DNA of 21,225 nt from contig CAYLQG010000011.1 of assembly GCA_964385705.1 (NCBI GenBank), forward strand, positions 1 through 21,225. The letters are read 5' to 3'. Source of the DNA: DATKGN01 sp964385705. Lineage in GTDB: Bacteria; Patescibacteriota; Microgenomatia; UBA10105; UBA927. Both the position numbers and the translations under genes were made by a program. How positions within the stretch are numbered: position 1 is the stretch's first letter; every line of letters begins with the position of its first letter. The notes beneath the pieces are model-generated. The model made no database searches. It saw only the letters and a program-made list of their open reading frames with translations, and was not told the origin of the DNA. Positions 1 through 6,760 of the stretch are shown piece after piece.

Positions 1-470
1 CCAATGGAGTCATGGACGCGTTTGCGCACTAACAATCCCGCACCAAATCCAAACGGATGCAAGCAATTAAGAAGGTAACACATATGGCGCGCATGGATAG
101 TAGCAAGACGATAAATAAGTTTATTTGAGTTAAGGGTAAAGAAAAACGCACCAACGTCAAGTTTTTTCCCATCAAATTCTTTGAGAGCCCTGTCAAAAAA
201 AAGCTCCGGAAGCATCGTGTCAGCATCAAGAAATAATAGTACATCTCCCTTTGCTATCGCCGCCCCAGCGTTTCGTTGTATCGCCGGACTTTGTCTTTTT
301 TGGACAACTACACGACAACCACACGCTTTTGCTATCGCAACCGTCCTATCTGAGGAAGACCCATCGGACACGATTATTTCAGTAGATTTCGGACACTGCT
401 TCCGGATACAGGTAAGAAGTCTTCCTATATACTTTTCTTCGTTTAATGTGGGAATGATAACAGAGAGCAT
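1..470 (-). CDS. Glycosyltransferase family 2, C-terminus cut by window edge
   Basis: Reading the minus strand from the ATG at 470 gives 156 open codons that run off the left edge, so only the N-terminal part is present. The protein opens with the GT-A fold signature MLSVIIPTLNEE, followed by a SDGSSSDRT nucleotide-binding loop (residues 35-43) and a metal-binding LDADT motif (residues 81-85). This makes it an inverting GT2 enzyme that moves a sugar from a nucleotide donor on the cytoplasmic side. The acceptor cannot be read. It starts 12 nt after the htpX stop, has no Shine-Dalgarno site, and is probably co-transcribed with htpX. The family call is firm; the substrate is unknown. Confidence 0.88.
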   Translation of the reverse strand, partial: MLSVIIPTLNEEKYIGRLLTCIRKQCPKSTEIIVSDGSSSDRTVAIAKACGCRVVVQKRQSPAIQRNAGAAIAKGDVLLFLDADTMLPELFFDRALKEFDGKKLDVGAFFFTLNSNKLIYRLATIHARHMCYLLNCLHPFGFGAGLLVRKRVHDSI

Positions 471-482
471 ACGCCTGCGATA

Positions 483-1385
483 CTACATCGCCCGTAATAT
501 CTTTATCCGCTCGTCAATCGGCGGATGGGTATCAAACAGTCCGGAAAACCAAGTGCCGAAGGCTTTTTGCTTGAACGGATTGGTTATAAAAAGGTGTGCG
601 GTTGCATTGGTAGCTTCCTCTAAAACAGCCGTATCTTTTTTTAACTCCTCCAAAGCACTGGCAAGCCCTTCCGGATTCCGGGTGAGGAGCGCCCCTGAGG
701 CATCTGCTAAGTATTCACGTTTCCGTGAAATTGCCAGTTGTATAAGCGTTGCGACAATCGGAGAAAGGATAGCAAGTACGATACCGACGATCATTAATAT
801 CCCCTGCAGTTGTCCACCCTCGTTATTGCGGCTCCGCCTTCCACCGCCCCACCACAGCGTCCGCAGAAACATATCCGCCAAAAAGACAACGGTTCCGGCT
901 AAAACTGCAACAATCGCCATAAGCCGTATATCATAATTTTTCACATGCGATAATTCGTGCGCAATAACGCCCTCAAGCTCTTCACGATCCATGCGGGCCA
1001 ATATCCCGCTCGTGGCACATACCACCGCATGCTGTGGATCACGGCCGGTCGAAAATGCGTTCATGGCATCATCATCAATAACATACAGTTTCGGCTTGGG
1101 TAACCCCGAGGCGATGCAAAGATTTTCCGTAACGGTGTAAAAATCAAAATCACGCCTTCGGTCGGCGGGTCTGGCTTTGGACATCGCAAGAACGATCGAC
1201 GAACCCCAGTAATAACTGACGAAGGAAGATATAACTGCAAACGCAACGGCAATAAACATAAACGAATCACCGTACCCCAGGGCATTGCCCATCACGTAGC
1301 CCGCAAAAACCACAAATATGATGAATCCCATCATGAAGGCATATGACTTAAGAATATTAGATTGAATTTGTGAGCGAATAGACAT
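483..1385 (-). CDS. htpX: HtpX-like M48 zinc metalloprotease
   Basis: This 300-residue protein is a membrane-integrated zinc endopeptidase of the M48B family, which in other bacteria degrades damaged membrane proteins. Two N-terminal membrane segments (about residues 15-33 and 41-67) are followed by the zinc-binding HELSH motif at 143-147. The third zinc ligand is the Glu of REYLAD near residue 224. Two further hydrophobic segments (about 155-175 and 195-220) lie between them. The conserved C-terminal LFDTHPP motif is at 283-289. Length and order match HtpX. The start has no Shine-Dalgarno site. It lies downstream of lemA, a common pairing in bacteria, with a 161-base gap that holds a hairpin. 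Family identity is secure; the in vivo substrate is not known. Confidence 0.96.
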   Translation of the reverse strand: MSIRSQIQSNILKSYAFMMGFIIFVVFAGYVMGNALGYGDSFMFIAVAFAVISSFVSYYWGSSIVLAMSKARPADRRRDFDFYTVTENLCIASGLPKPKLYVIDDDAMNAFSTGRDPQHAVVCATSGILARMDREELEGVIAHELSHVKNYDIRLMAIVAVLAGTVVFLADMFLRTLWWGGGRRSRNNEGGQLQGILMIVGIVLAILSPIVATLIQLAISRKREYLADASGALLTRNPEGLASALEELKKDTAVLEEATNATAHLFITNPFKQKAFGTWFSGLFDTHPPIDERIKILRAM

Positions 1386-1477
1386 AATAACTAAGGTGCG
1401 AGGAGACGTGCATTTTGCCCAGCACTGTCACGCAGGATATGGACAAAAACTCGGTGATATATAATATTGCTTGACAG

Positions 1478-1513
1478 GTGTCCCAGATCCTGAGATCTCG
1501 GATCTAAGGACGC
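1478..1513. repeat. GATC-rich inverted repeat between lemA and htpX
   Basis: AGATCC (1485-1490) pairs with GGATCT (1500-1505), and an outer GTGTCC (1478-1483) pairs with GGACGC (1508-1513) with one G-U wobble in plus-strand RNA. The 9-nt loop contains the perfect palindrome GAGATCTC. No T-run follows on either strand, so it is not a classical intrinsic terminator. It could be a processing or folding site in the lemA-htpX transcript or a protein-binding site. The rest of the 1386-1546 gap shows only an AT-rich TATTATATAT stretch on the minus strand that could be a weak promoter for htpX. Confidence 0.5.
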
Positions 1514-1546
1514 ACAAAACGCATGTCGACGACAGCGCCGTATAAT

Positions 1547-2101
1547 TTATGAAAAATTGACTTTGACCGGTTCTGCGTCTGACCCCTCAACTTTGAAAAA
1601 TTCCTTCACTTTAAATCCGAACGCTCCGGCAAGGATTACATTCGGAAATGTTTTCACCTTCAAATTGTATTCCATAAGCTGCGTGTTATAGAACTGCCGC
1701 GCATAGGCAACTTTATCTTCTGTATCTGAAAGTTCCTTTTGGAGTTGCAAAAAATTCTCATTCGCTTTAAGTTGCGGATAATTTTCCGCAATCGCAAAAA
1801 GACTCTTGAGCGTTCCGCTTAACATATCATTGGCTTTCGCTTTATCTCCGGGGGTCGTTGCACCCATGAGAGCGCTCCGGGCTTTCGTGACATCTGTAAA
1901 CACCGATTTTTCGTGTTTCGCATACCCTTTCACACTTTCAACAAGATTAGGGATAAGATCAGTCCGCCGCTTTAACTGGACATCGATTTGCGCCCATGCT
2001 TCATCAACCTCAGTAGACCCGGTAACCAAACCGTTATAGAGCGCCCATAAATACAAAACAACAAGTACGATAATGCCGATAACAATAAACGTGGGATTCA
2101 T
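1547..2101 (-). CDS. lemA: LemA family protein
   Basis: The product is 184 residues long, the usual LemA length. It has an N-terminal membrane segment (residues 4-22) followed by an extracytoplasmic helical domain. The diagnostic LemA stretch RRTDLIPNLVESVKGYAKHE is at 45-64 and FYNTQLMEYN lies near residue 135. LemA proteins are of uncertain function and often occur beside HtpX-type proteases, as here. I chose ATG 2101 instead of the upstream in-frame ATG 2125 because AAAGGAG sits 7 nt before it and its ATGA overlaps the polX stop by 4 nt, pointing to translational coupling. Family call is firm; molecular role is not established. Confidence 0.95.
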   Translation of the reverse strand: MNPTFIVIGIIVLVVLYLWALYNGLVTGSTEVDEAWAQIDVQLKRRTDLIPNLVESVKGYAKHEKSVFTDVTKARSALMGATTPGDKAKANDMLSGTLKSLFAIAENYPQLKANENFLQLQKELSDTEDKVAYARQFYNTQLMEYNLKVKTFPNVILAGAFGFKVKEFFKVEGSDAEPVKVNFS

Positions 2102-3915
2102 GGTTTTGCTCCTTTCATTAGCCAATCTTTAAATTCATTATACTCCTGAGCATTCACAATGTCATGTTTTGTTACCCAACCGCGTCGTGCGACAGACACG
2201 CCGTACTTCATGAGGATCATTTGATTCACGTCATGTGAATCGGTGTCAATCGAAAACCGAAGCCCCTCTTTCCTGGCGTCAAATACTATGCTGTCCGGTA
2301 AATCCAGACGTGACGGATGCGCATTGATTTCAAGGGCGATGTTCTGTTTTTTGCATGCCTCAAATATTTTATTCCAATCGTATTCCACTCCCTCCCGTTT
2401 TCCCAACAGCCGGGTGGTCGGATGCCCGAATATTCGGACTTTCGGGTGAGAAGTAAGTGCGGTTACGACACGCTTTGTCATTTGTTCCCTATCTTGGCTA
2501 AAACTCGAATGCACGGAAACGACAACAGCATCTACATAATCGAATGCGCGATCGGGTAACGCCAATTTCCCGTCAGGAAGGATATCGACTTCACACATGA
2601 GGAACATATGCGGCAGCCCCGCCGAAGCTTTGTGAAGGGAGGTACGAGTTTTGCGCACTTTTTGTACCCATGAGTAATATTTATGTTCATAATCATCCTT
2701 CCGTCTTTTCATTATCTCAATTATTTGATTCTCAGAGTGGTTTCCGACACTTGGATTATGGTCACTAAAACCAATATACGCGTATCCCAACCGTGCGGCT
2801 TCGGATAAGTAGATATCCGCGCTCTGGGCGCCCACATCATGGGATGACTCAAGATCATAACTTGAGTGAATATGGAGATCCCCACGGACATCTTTAAGTT
2901 CCACAAGCTGAGGTAATTTACCATGAACAGCCGCTTCAATCTCTCCCCGATCCTCACGGAGCTCAGGAGGAATCCAGGGCAGTTTAATTGCTCCATAAAA
3001 CGCTTCTTCCGTCTCATATTCTGACAGTTTGTTTGTTTTCGTATTTTTGATTCCGTATTCATTGAGCGATTTCCCCTGATTCAGTGCAAGCGACCGCAAT
3101 TTGATATTGTGGTTTTTAGACCCAGTAAAGTACTGAAGCATGGCGCCGTATGCTTCGGGTTTCTGCACACGAAGATCGACCTGTTTCCCGTTATGGAGAA
3201 GGAGCGAGGCTCCGGTAGGGCCTTTTTCAATCAGTTTTTGATGCGGATAGGTCATAAAACGGTCAATGATAACCTGAGGCTCAGTGGTTGCAACGGAAAT
3301 ATCAATATCGCCTATTGTCGACACCCGCCGCCGCAGGCTTCCGAGAGTGTCTATATGCCTGACTTCGCCCCCCGCTTTGATAAAGGTAATGACGTCTAGC
3401 GCCACCTGATCGGCTTCGGAGAGTACCATGCGGTTCTCTTTAATAGCGCCTTTCTTATATGTTTCGATATTGGCAAGAATATCAGCCTCTGACTTTTCTC
3501 CGAACCCCTCCATAGGGGCGATTTTGTGGGTCTTAGCAGCATTCTCTAAATCCTCGATAACCGTTTGCTCGCGATTTAGCTTTAATTCGCTGACCAGTTT
3601 ATATGCTTTTTTCGGCCCGATTCCCGGCACCAATAAGAGCGGGTAGATTGACGACGGCAATTTTGCGAGAACCTCTTCAAAATGACGGACATGGCCGGTC
3701 TTGAAAAGGTCATCAAGGTGTTTTTGCAGCGTCTCGCCGACTCCCGGGATATCTTTTAATTTCCCGTCATCCCAAAGATCCTTCACTTCACTCGTCAGAT
3801 GTTCAACACTGTCTGCCGCGCGCTCATAGGCAATAATCTTAAACCTGTTTTCATTCAGGATCTGATACGCGGCTGCGACTTTACGGAGAAGCTGTGCAAT
3901 TTCTAAGTTCGTCAT
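2098..3915 (-). CDS. polX: DNA polymerase/3'-5' exonuclease PolX
   Basis: This 605-residue protein joins a family X DNA polymerase to a PHP phosphoesterase. It acts in gap-filling DNA repair, with the PHP part giving 3'-5' exonuclease or AP-site activity in studied homologues. From the chosen start, helix-hairpin-helix motifs are at 55-63 (DIPGVGETL), 95-104 (LVPGIGPKKA) and about 135-147. The palm motif GSLRRR is at 192-197, with the metal-binding aspartates of GDIDIS at 203 and 205 and a third in VDLRV near 247. The PHP motif GDLHIHS is at 345-351, and later SDHNP, GHP and DTDSHD metal-ligand stretches are intact. MTNLEIAQLL at 3915 is the usual PolX N-terminus; an upstream in-frame start at 3963 would add 16 unusual residues. 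It is the first gene of polX-lemA-htpX and diverges from tRNA-Asp. Confidence 0.96.
   Translation of the reverse strand: MTNLEIAQLLRKVAAAYQILNENRFKIIAYERAADSVEHLTSEVKDLWDDGKLKDIPGVGETLQKHLDDLFKTGHVRHFEEVLAKLPSSIYPLLLVPGIGPKKAYKLVSELKLNREQTVIEDLENAAKTHKIAPMEGFGEKSEADILANIETYKKGAIKENRMVLSEADQVALDVITFIKAGGEVRHIDTLGSLRRRVSTIGDIDISVATTEPQVIIDRFMTYPHQKLIEKGPTGASLLLHNGKQVDLRVQKPEAYGAMLQYFTGSKNHNIKLRSLALNQGKSLNEYGIKNTKTNKLSEYETEEAFYGAIKLPWIPPELREDRGEIEAAVHGKLPQLVELKDVRGDLHIHSSYDLESSHDVGAQSADIYLSEAARLGYAYIGFSDHNPSVGNHSENQIIEIMKRRKDDYEHKYYSWVQKVRKTRTSLHKASAGLPHMFLMCEVDILPDGKLALPDRAFDYVDAVVVSVHSSFSQDREQMTKRVVTALTSHPKVRIFGHPTTRLLGKREGVEYDWNKIFEACKKQNIALEINAHPSRLDLPDSIVFDARKEGLRFSIDTDSHDVNQMILMKYGVSVARRGWVTKHDIVNAQEYNEFKDWLMKGAKP
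2109..2115 (-). promoter_or_regulatory. Shine-Dalgarno site deciding the lemA start
   Basis: AAAGGAG on the minus strand, 7 nt before ATG 2101 and inside the polX 3' end. It supports the internal start over ATG 2125. Confidence 0.8.
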
Positions 3916-3948
3916 AGGTTGTACTGTACGCCAATCGTAGCATAAACA

Positions 3949-3977
3949 TTGTGTGCTCCTCAAATTTGATTTATAAT
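3949..3977 (+). promoter_or_regulatory. Promoter of tRNA-Asp
   Basis: TTGTGT (3949-3954), a 17-nt spacer and a perfect TATAAT (3972-3977), ending 11 nt before the tRNA. The expected transcription start is near 3984, giving a pre-tRNA leader of about 5 nt. It lies back to back with polX, whose own upstream region has TACAGT 7 nt before ATG 3915. Confidence 0.75.
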
Positions 3978-3988
3978 CTCATGAGCTT

Positions 3989-4063
3989 GGGGTTGTAGCT
4001 CAGCCTGGTTAGAGCGCCTCCCTGTCAAGGAGGAGGTCACGGGTTCGAACCCCGTCAGCCCCG
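3989..4063 (+). tRNA. tRNA-Asp (anticodon GUC)
   Basis: A complete cloverleaf can be drawn. The acceptor stem is GGGGTTG/CAGCCCC with one G-U pair. The D arm is GCTC/GAGC. The anticodon stem CCTCC/GGAGG holds loop CTGTCAA with anticodon GTC. The T arm is ACGGG/CCCGT with loop TTCGAAC. The discriminator base is G73, as expected for aspartate. The 3' CCA is not encoded, so a CCA-adding enzyme is needed. Confidence 0.97.
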
Positions 4064-4067
4064 CATT

Positions 4068-4105
4068 AGAATCTCTTAATCAATTCTTATTGAATTAGAG
4101 ATTCT
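4068..4105 (+). terminator. AT-rich long hairpin after tRNA-Asp
   Basis: AGAATCTCT (4068-4076) is the exact reverse complement of AGAGATTCT (4097-4105). The inner part continues with TCAAT/ATTGA after two mismatches, giving a stem of up to 17 positions around loop TCTT. It starts 4 nt after the tRNA. There is no clear T-run after it, so it may be a weak terminator, a 3' processing signal for the tRNA, or part of the leader of the LysM gene. Confidence 0.5.
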
Positions 4106-4108
4106 TAT

Positions 4109-4178
4109 GTCCACCACATATCGCTCCTTGAGCCGCGCTACGAATAGTAGGTAAGGCGAAAGGGAAGATATGGTGGAC
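4109..4178 (+). promoter_or_regulatory. Candidate structured leader RNA upstream of the LysM gene
   Basis: The 70-nt segment folds into one long stacked hairpin. GTCCACCA (4109-4116) pairs with TGGTGGAC (4171-4178) after a CA bulge, TATC (4119-4122) with GATA (4167-4170), CCTT (4126-4129) with AAGG (4160-4163), GCC (4132-4134) with GGC (4155-4157), and CTAC (4138-4141) with GTAG (4147-4150) around loop GAATA. Between CCTT and GCC lies a symmetric GA/GA internal loop, able to form tandem sheared G-A pairs, and a GCG/GTAA loop sits near the tip. I do not recognise it as a known riboswitch, SRP RNA or tmRNA piece. It lies 29 nt before the Shine-Dalgarno site of the LysM gene. Confidence 0.55.
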
Positions 4179-4207
4179 GATTCTGTCTACCTATCTCTGC
4201 CTGGAAC

Positions 4208-4212
4208 GGAGG
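4208..4212 (+). promoter_or_regulatory. Shine-Dalgarno site deciding the LysM start
   Basis: GGAGG, 11 nt before ATG 4224. An in-frame ATG at 4170 lies inside the leader hairpin and has no such site. Confidence 0.65.
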
Positions 4213-4223
4213 AACTTTTCTTC

Positions 4224-4778
4224 ATGTGGAAGTCACTAAAACAAATTTTTAATTCACCGGATTCGTACGTATCTCTCGCGCTTGGACTTGCAGTCGTGTT
4301 GATTATCGGCATGATATCCTTTAATTATTTTAAGGCAAAGTCAGAACGCGCACAGTCTCAAAAAATCCAGCAGCACAATCGGGAAGTAGCAAAGGAGAAT
4401 GCAATCCCGAGCTCTTATACGGTTAAAGACGGAGACACGCTCTGGTCGATAGCCGAAGCGTATTATAAAAGCGGGTATAATTGGGTTGATATTCAAAACG
4501 CCAATACTCTCGTCAACGCTGACTACATTATGGCCGGCCAATCATTGATATTGCCGAAAATCACCCCGACGCCGCAGCCGACAGGCCAAATTTCTGCAGC
4601 ATCAACTGAAATCCCGTACACGGAAAAACATTATTCTGTCGTCGCGGGAGATGATCTTTGGTCTATTTCACAAAAAGAATATAACGGTAATGGATACCGA
4701 TGGGTAGATATCGCAAAAGCAAATCATCTAACCAATCCGGATATCATCAACGCAGGAAACGTCCTGATAGTACCGTAA
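4224..4778 (+). CDS. Membrane-anchored protein with two LysM domains
   Basis: The 184-residue product has a short basic N-terminus, one membrane segment (about 16-34), a charged stalk (38-60), then two LysM domains at about 64-111 and 136-184. These are joined by a Pro/Thr linker (PTPQPTG). Both LysM copies keep the GDTLWSIA / GDDLWSIS start, the NWVDI / RWVDI middle and the AGQSLILP / AGNVLIVP end. LysM binds N-acetylglucosamine glycans such as peptidoglycan, so the protein probably sits in the membrane and grips the wall. No catalytic domain is present, and the chain stops right after the second LysM. The start at 4224 is chosen for its Shine-Dalgarno site and because an earlier ATG adds a tail without homology-like character. 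It may be read from the tRNA-Asp promoter. Confidence 0.92.
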   Translation: MWKSLKQIFNSPDSYVSLALGLAVVLIIGMISFNYFKAKSERAQSQKIQQHNREVAKENAIPSSYTVKDGDTLWSIAEAYYKSGYNWVDIQNANTLVNADYIMAGQSLILPKITPTPQPTGQISAASTEIPYTEKHYSVVAGDDLWSISQKEYNGNGYRWVDIAKANHLTNPDIINAGNVLIVP

Positions 4779-4808
4779 GTATATTGGTTGCAACAAATAT
4801 ACATTTTT
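4779..4808 (+). terminator. Dyad plus T-run after the LysM gene
   Basis: Directly after the stop codon, GTATATT (4779-4785) mirrors AATATAC (4796-4802) around GTTG/CAAC with one G/A mismatch, followed by a run of five T (4804-4808). This fits a weak, AT-rich intrinsic terminator. The near-perfect 24-bp symmetry would also suit a protein operator in front of the tRNA-Gly promoter. Confidence 0.5.
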
Positions 4809-4826
4809 AAGTTCATTGATATAACG

Positions 4827-4832
4827 TATAAT
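4827..4832 (+). promoter_or_regulatory. -10 box of tRNA-Gly
   Basis: A perfect TATAAT. The hexamer 17 nt upstream is TTTTTA (4804-4809), a poor -35 that overlaps the T-run of the preceding terminator. The predicted start near 4839 gives an unusually long pre-tRNA leader that contains a hairpin. Confidence 0.55.
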
Positions 4833-4845
4833 AATGATAATCGTA

Positions 4846-4867
4846 CCTGACGGAAGCTTTCGTCAGG
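4846..4867 (+). repeat. Hairpin in the 5' leader of tRNA-Gly
   Basis: CCTGACG (4846-4852) pairs perfectly with CGTCAGG (4861-4867) around GAAGCTTT, ending 7 nt before the tRNA. With no T-run it is unlikely to be a terminator. A role in pre-tRNA processing or transcription control is possible. Confidence 0.6.
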
Positions 4868-4874
4868 GGCGAAT

Positions 4875-4946
4875 GCGGGCGTAGTTCAGCGGTAGAATGT
4901 CTCCTTCCCAAGGAGAAGGTCGTGGGTTCAAATCCCATCGCCCGCT
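4875..4946 (+). tRNA. tRNA-Gly (anticodon CCC)
   Basis: The acceptor stem GCGGGCG/CGCCCGC is perfect. The anticodon stem TCTCC/GGAGA encloses TTCCCAA, giving anticodon CCC. The T arm is GTGGG/CCCAT with one G-U pair and loop TTCAAAT. The discriminator is T73, as usual for bacterial glycine tRNAs. CCA is not encoded. It should read GGG codons. Confidence 0.96.
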
Positions 4947-4956
4947 CAACATAAAT

Positions 4957-5220
4957 ATGGCATTAGTTGAAGCTTTACAAGACGTATTACACGGAGCAAA
5001 CTCGGATCCGAACCGTGTATGGGGGCGCGTTGTACATTTAAATGGCCCATATGATTATAATGCCGATGAATTAAACGCGGTATCTGCCGCAGTAACACTC
5101 TTAAATATGGAACTTTCAGAAGGCGGCGATGGATCATACACATTGAATCTTTTGAGAGGCAAAAATTTTGTTGAAGAATTGGCAATCGCATATACTAGAG
5201 ACTATGTGCCGGGGATGTAA
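4957..5220 (+). CDS. Small orphan protein of 87 residues directly after tRNA-Gly
   Basis: I do not recognise this protein. It starts MALVEALQDVLHGAN, has a mixed polar/hydrophobic make-up that predicts two or three helices with a short beta region in the middle, and contains no membrane segment, cysteine or repeat. ATG 4957 is chosen because the upstream in-frame ATG (4897) lies inside the tRNA. Only 10 nt separate the tRNA 3' end from the ATG, with no Shine-Dalgarno site. The mRNA is therefore either part of a tRNA-mRNA transcript or freed by tRNA 3' cleavage with a near-leaderless end. It ends 16 nt from the convergent ppcA gene. It reads as a real soluble protein, but coding status is inferred only from amino-acid composition. 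Confidence 0.65.
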   Translation: MALVEALQDVLHGANSDPNRVWGRVVHLNGPYDYNADELNAVSAAVTLLNMELSEGGDGSYTLNLLRGKNFVEELAIAYTRDYVPGM

Positions 5221-5236
5221 ATACTTATCAATCTTG

Positions 5237-6754
5237 TCACCCTAGGCTTTTCCTAAGAAGTGCCGCCTGAGTCAATAATTCGCTCGTTAGGTTACCCCGA
5301 AGGTACCGGGTGACAATTTCATCGACAACTTCTGCATGCTCGTGTTCTTCCGGCGTCTTGGGACCAAGTGGTTCATGAAGATAGTCCTCAATATATTTGA
5401 TATCGGTCATGATGTCCGTAAGCTCCGGCACTGTTTTTGACAACTTAGCAAGTGCGCGCTTATTGAGAAACTTCCCCGCCTCACGGATCTCCCGCCGCAG
5501 GCCGATGTAATGTTTTTCGATAAGCGGTAATAATTTCTTATGGGAAGCATCATGAAGACCGCGGCCGGTCCCGATTAATTCCGGAGGGATTCCCAGAGAA
5601 TACATTGCGGCGGTAAATCCAATCGCACGCGGCAAGTGGACACTGCCTACACCCCTCGAGTATCCGAAAAGTCCTGTGTGTTGAACTCGCTCTCGACGTC
5701 TGGGCAACAGTGACGCAATCTCATTTACGAGGGGCGCAAGTATTTCTATACTTGACTGGTAGGGTTTTTCAAATGACTGCAGAATTCCGATAATCTCACG
5801 CTTCTCAACAGTTGATACGGCGACAGCTTTAGTTTTGGGCAATAAATCCTCTAAAACAGCAATCCCTTTTACGACATCTGCAAACGGATAATCATACCGG
5901 AACGCACTTTGTATAAGAGCGGTTCTGACGCCTGCGTATTCATTGGCAAACTGTTTCACGGTATACGGAGTTAACCCGCCGCGGAATGGTAATGACGCTG
6001 ACCCGATAATGGGACTCAGCGGAAAATCAAGCTTCCTGGCAAGTTCATCAAACTGGGAAAGGGCAATCTTTATCGCAAGAACCGTCGGAACGAGTCCCGA
6101 ATTAAGCGCGGGATCGGATCGCGCGACGTACGGCCGGAGATACTTCGGCCTGAACCCGAAGGTTTCTTCATGTTTTTTTACATATTCATCCACAATTTCA
6201 TCTGACCGCATGATCGTTTCCACGCTCTCAAAAAGCGGAATCACCTCAATGTGTTTTATGGTCTCATTGGTAAAGTTATAAAGCGTATGTTTGAGCGAAG
6301 CGATTTCCGCGAACGCTTCCTGAATGGCAATCATCTCGCCAGCTGACTCGGTCATCGGCAGGATTACTTCAAAAAGCGGGACGCTGTGGAGTCCGACCTG
6401 TTTTGCAAGACCGGCAGCGGCAAGTATTCCCATAAATGCCCGCCCCAACCGGAATTCCGTCTCAACTTTCGGATTCGGCAGCCGGAACGTAATAAATTTA
6501 TCTTTACCAATCGGGTGCTGAAGAAAATATTCATAATGCTCGCTTAAGAGCTTTTCAACAACCGATTCATCCACAAATTTCCCTTCCCAATCCCATTTAT
6601 ATTCGGAAATCCCGAGGTCGGAAAATGTAAGGAAGCACTCTTTCACTTCCTGCCTCGTGCTGATAAACTCTTTGGTATACCAATAGGGTTTTGCGGCATG
6701 GTCTGGATGCTGGGAAGCCATTGTACTTGGAATTTTCCTGTCAATTGAATTCAT
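5237..6754 (-). CDS. ppcA: Archaeal-type phosphoenolpyruvate carboxylase
   Basis: The 505-residue product matches the short, archaeal-type PEP carboxylase (PEPcase_2), not the roughly 900-residue bacterial/plant enzyme. It would make oxaloacetate from PEP and bicarbonate in the cytoplasm. The family N-terminus IPSTMASQHPDHA is at residues 8-20. Further family-like stretches are the EVILPMTESA region, ASLPFRGGLTPYTVKQ, FGYSRG and the C-terminal GTGRGLHDAS. Length is typical for the family. ATG 6754 is chosen: an in-frame ATG at 6784 would place the promoter inside the gene. An extended -10 box ends 6 nt before ATG 6754, so the mRNA is probably leaderless. It is a single gene converging on the 87-residue ORF and diverging from tRNA-Thr. 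The family is scattered in bacteria, which suggests transfer. Confidence 0.93.
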   Translation of the reverse strand: MNSIDRKIPSTMASQHPDHAAKPYWYTKEFISTRQEVKECFLTFSDLGISEYKWDWEGKFVDESVVEKLLSEHYEYFLQHPIGKDKFITFRLPNPKVETEFRLGRAFMGILAAAGLAKQVGLHSVPLFEVILPMTESAGEMIAIQEAFAEIASLKHTLYNFTNETIKHIEVIPLFESVETIMRSDEIVDEYVKKHEETFGFRPKYLRPYVARSDPALNSGLVPTVLAIKIALSQFDELARKLDFPLSPIIGSASLPFRGGLTPYTVKQFANEYAGVRTALIQSAFRYDYPFADVVKGIAVLEDLLPKTKAVAVSTVEKREIIGILQSFEKPYQSSIEILAPLVNEIASLLPRRRERVQHTGLFGYSRGVGSVHLPRAIGFTAAMYSLGIPPELIGTGRGLHDASHKKLLPLIEKHYIGLRREIREAGKFLNKRALAKLSKTVPELTDIMTDIKYIEDYLHEPLGPKTPEEHEHAEVVDEIVTRYLRGNLTSELLTQAALLRKSLG

Positions 6755-6760
6755 AGAAGC

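Noticed and set aside
181..936. 251-codon open frame on the plus strand
   Set aside because: It is antisense to the GT2 and htpX genes, which carry clear motifs; its own product is serine/arginine-rich with no domain signature.
1541..1546. TATAAT on the plus strand after lemA
   Set aside because: No plus-strand gene follows and no -35 is present; AT-rich chance match.
4170..4223. Upstream start for the LysM protein
   Set aside because: The ATG lies in the closing stem of the leader hairpin and has no ribosome site; ATG 4224 has GGAGG and directly precedes the membrane segment.
4897..4956. Longer form of the 87-residue ORF
   Set aside because: The extra 20 codons are translated tRNA-Gly sequence.
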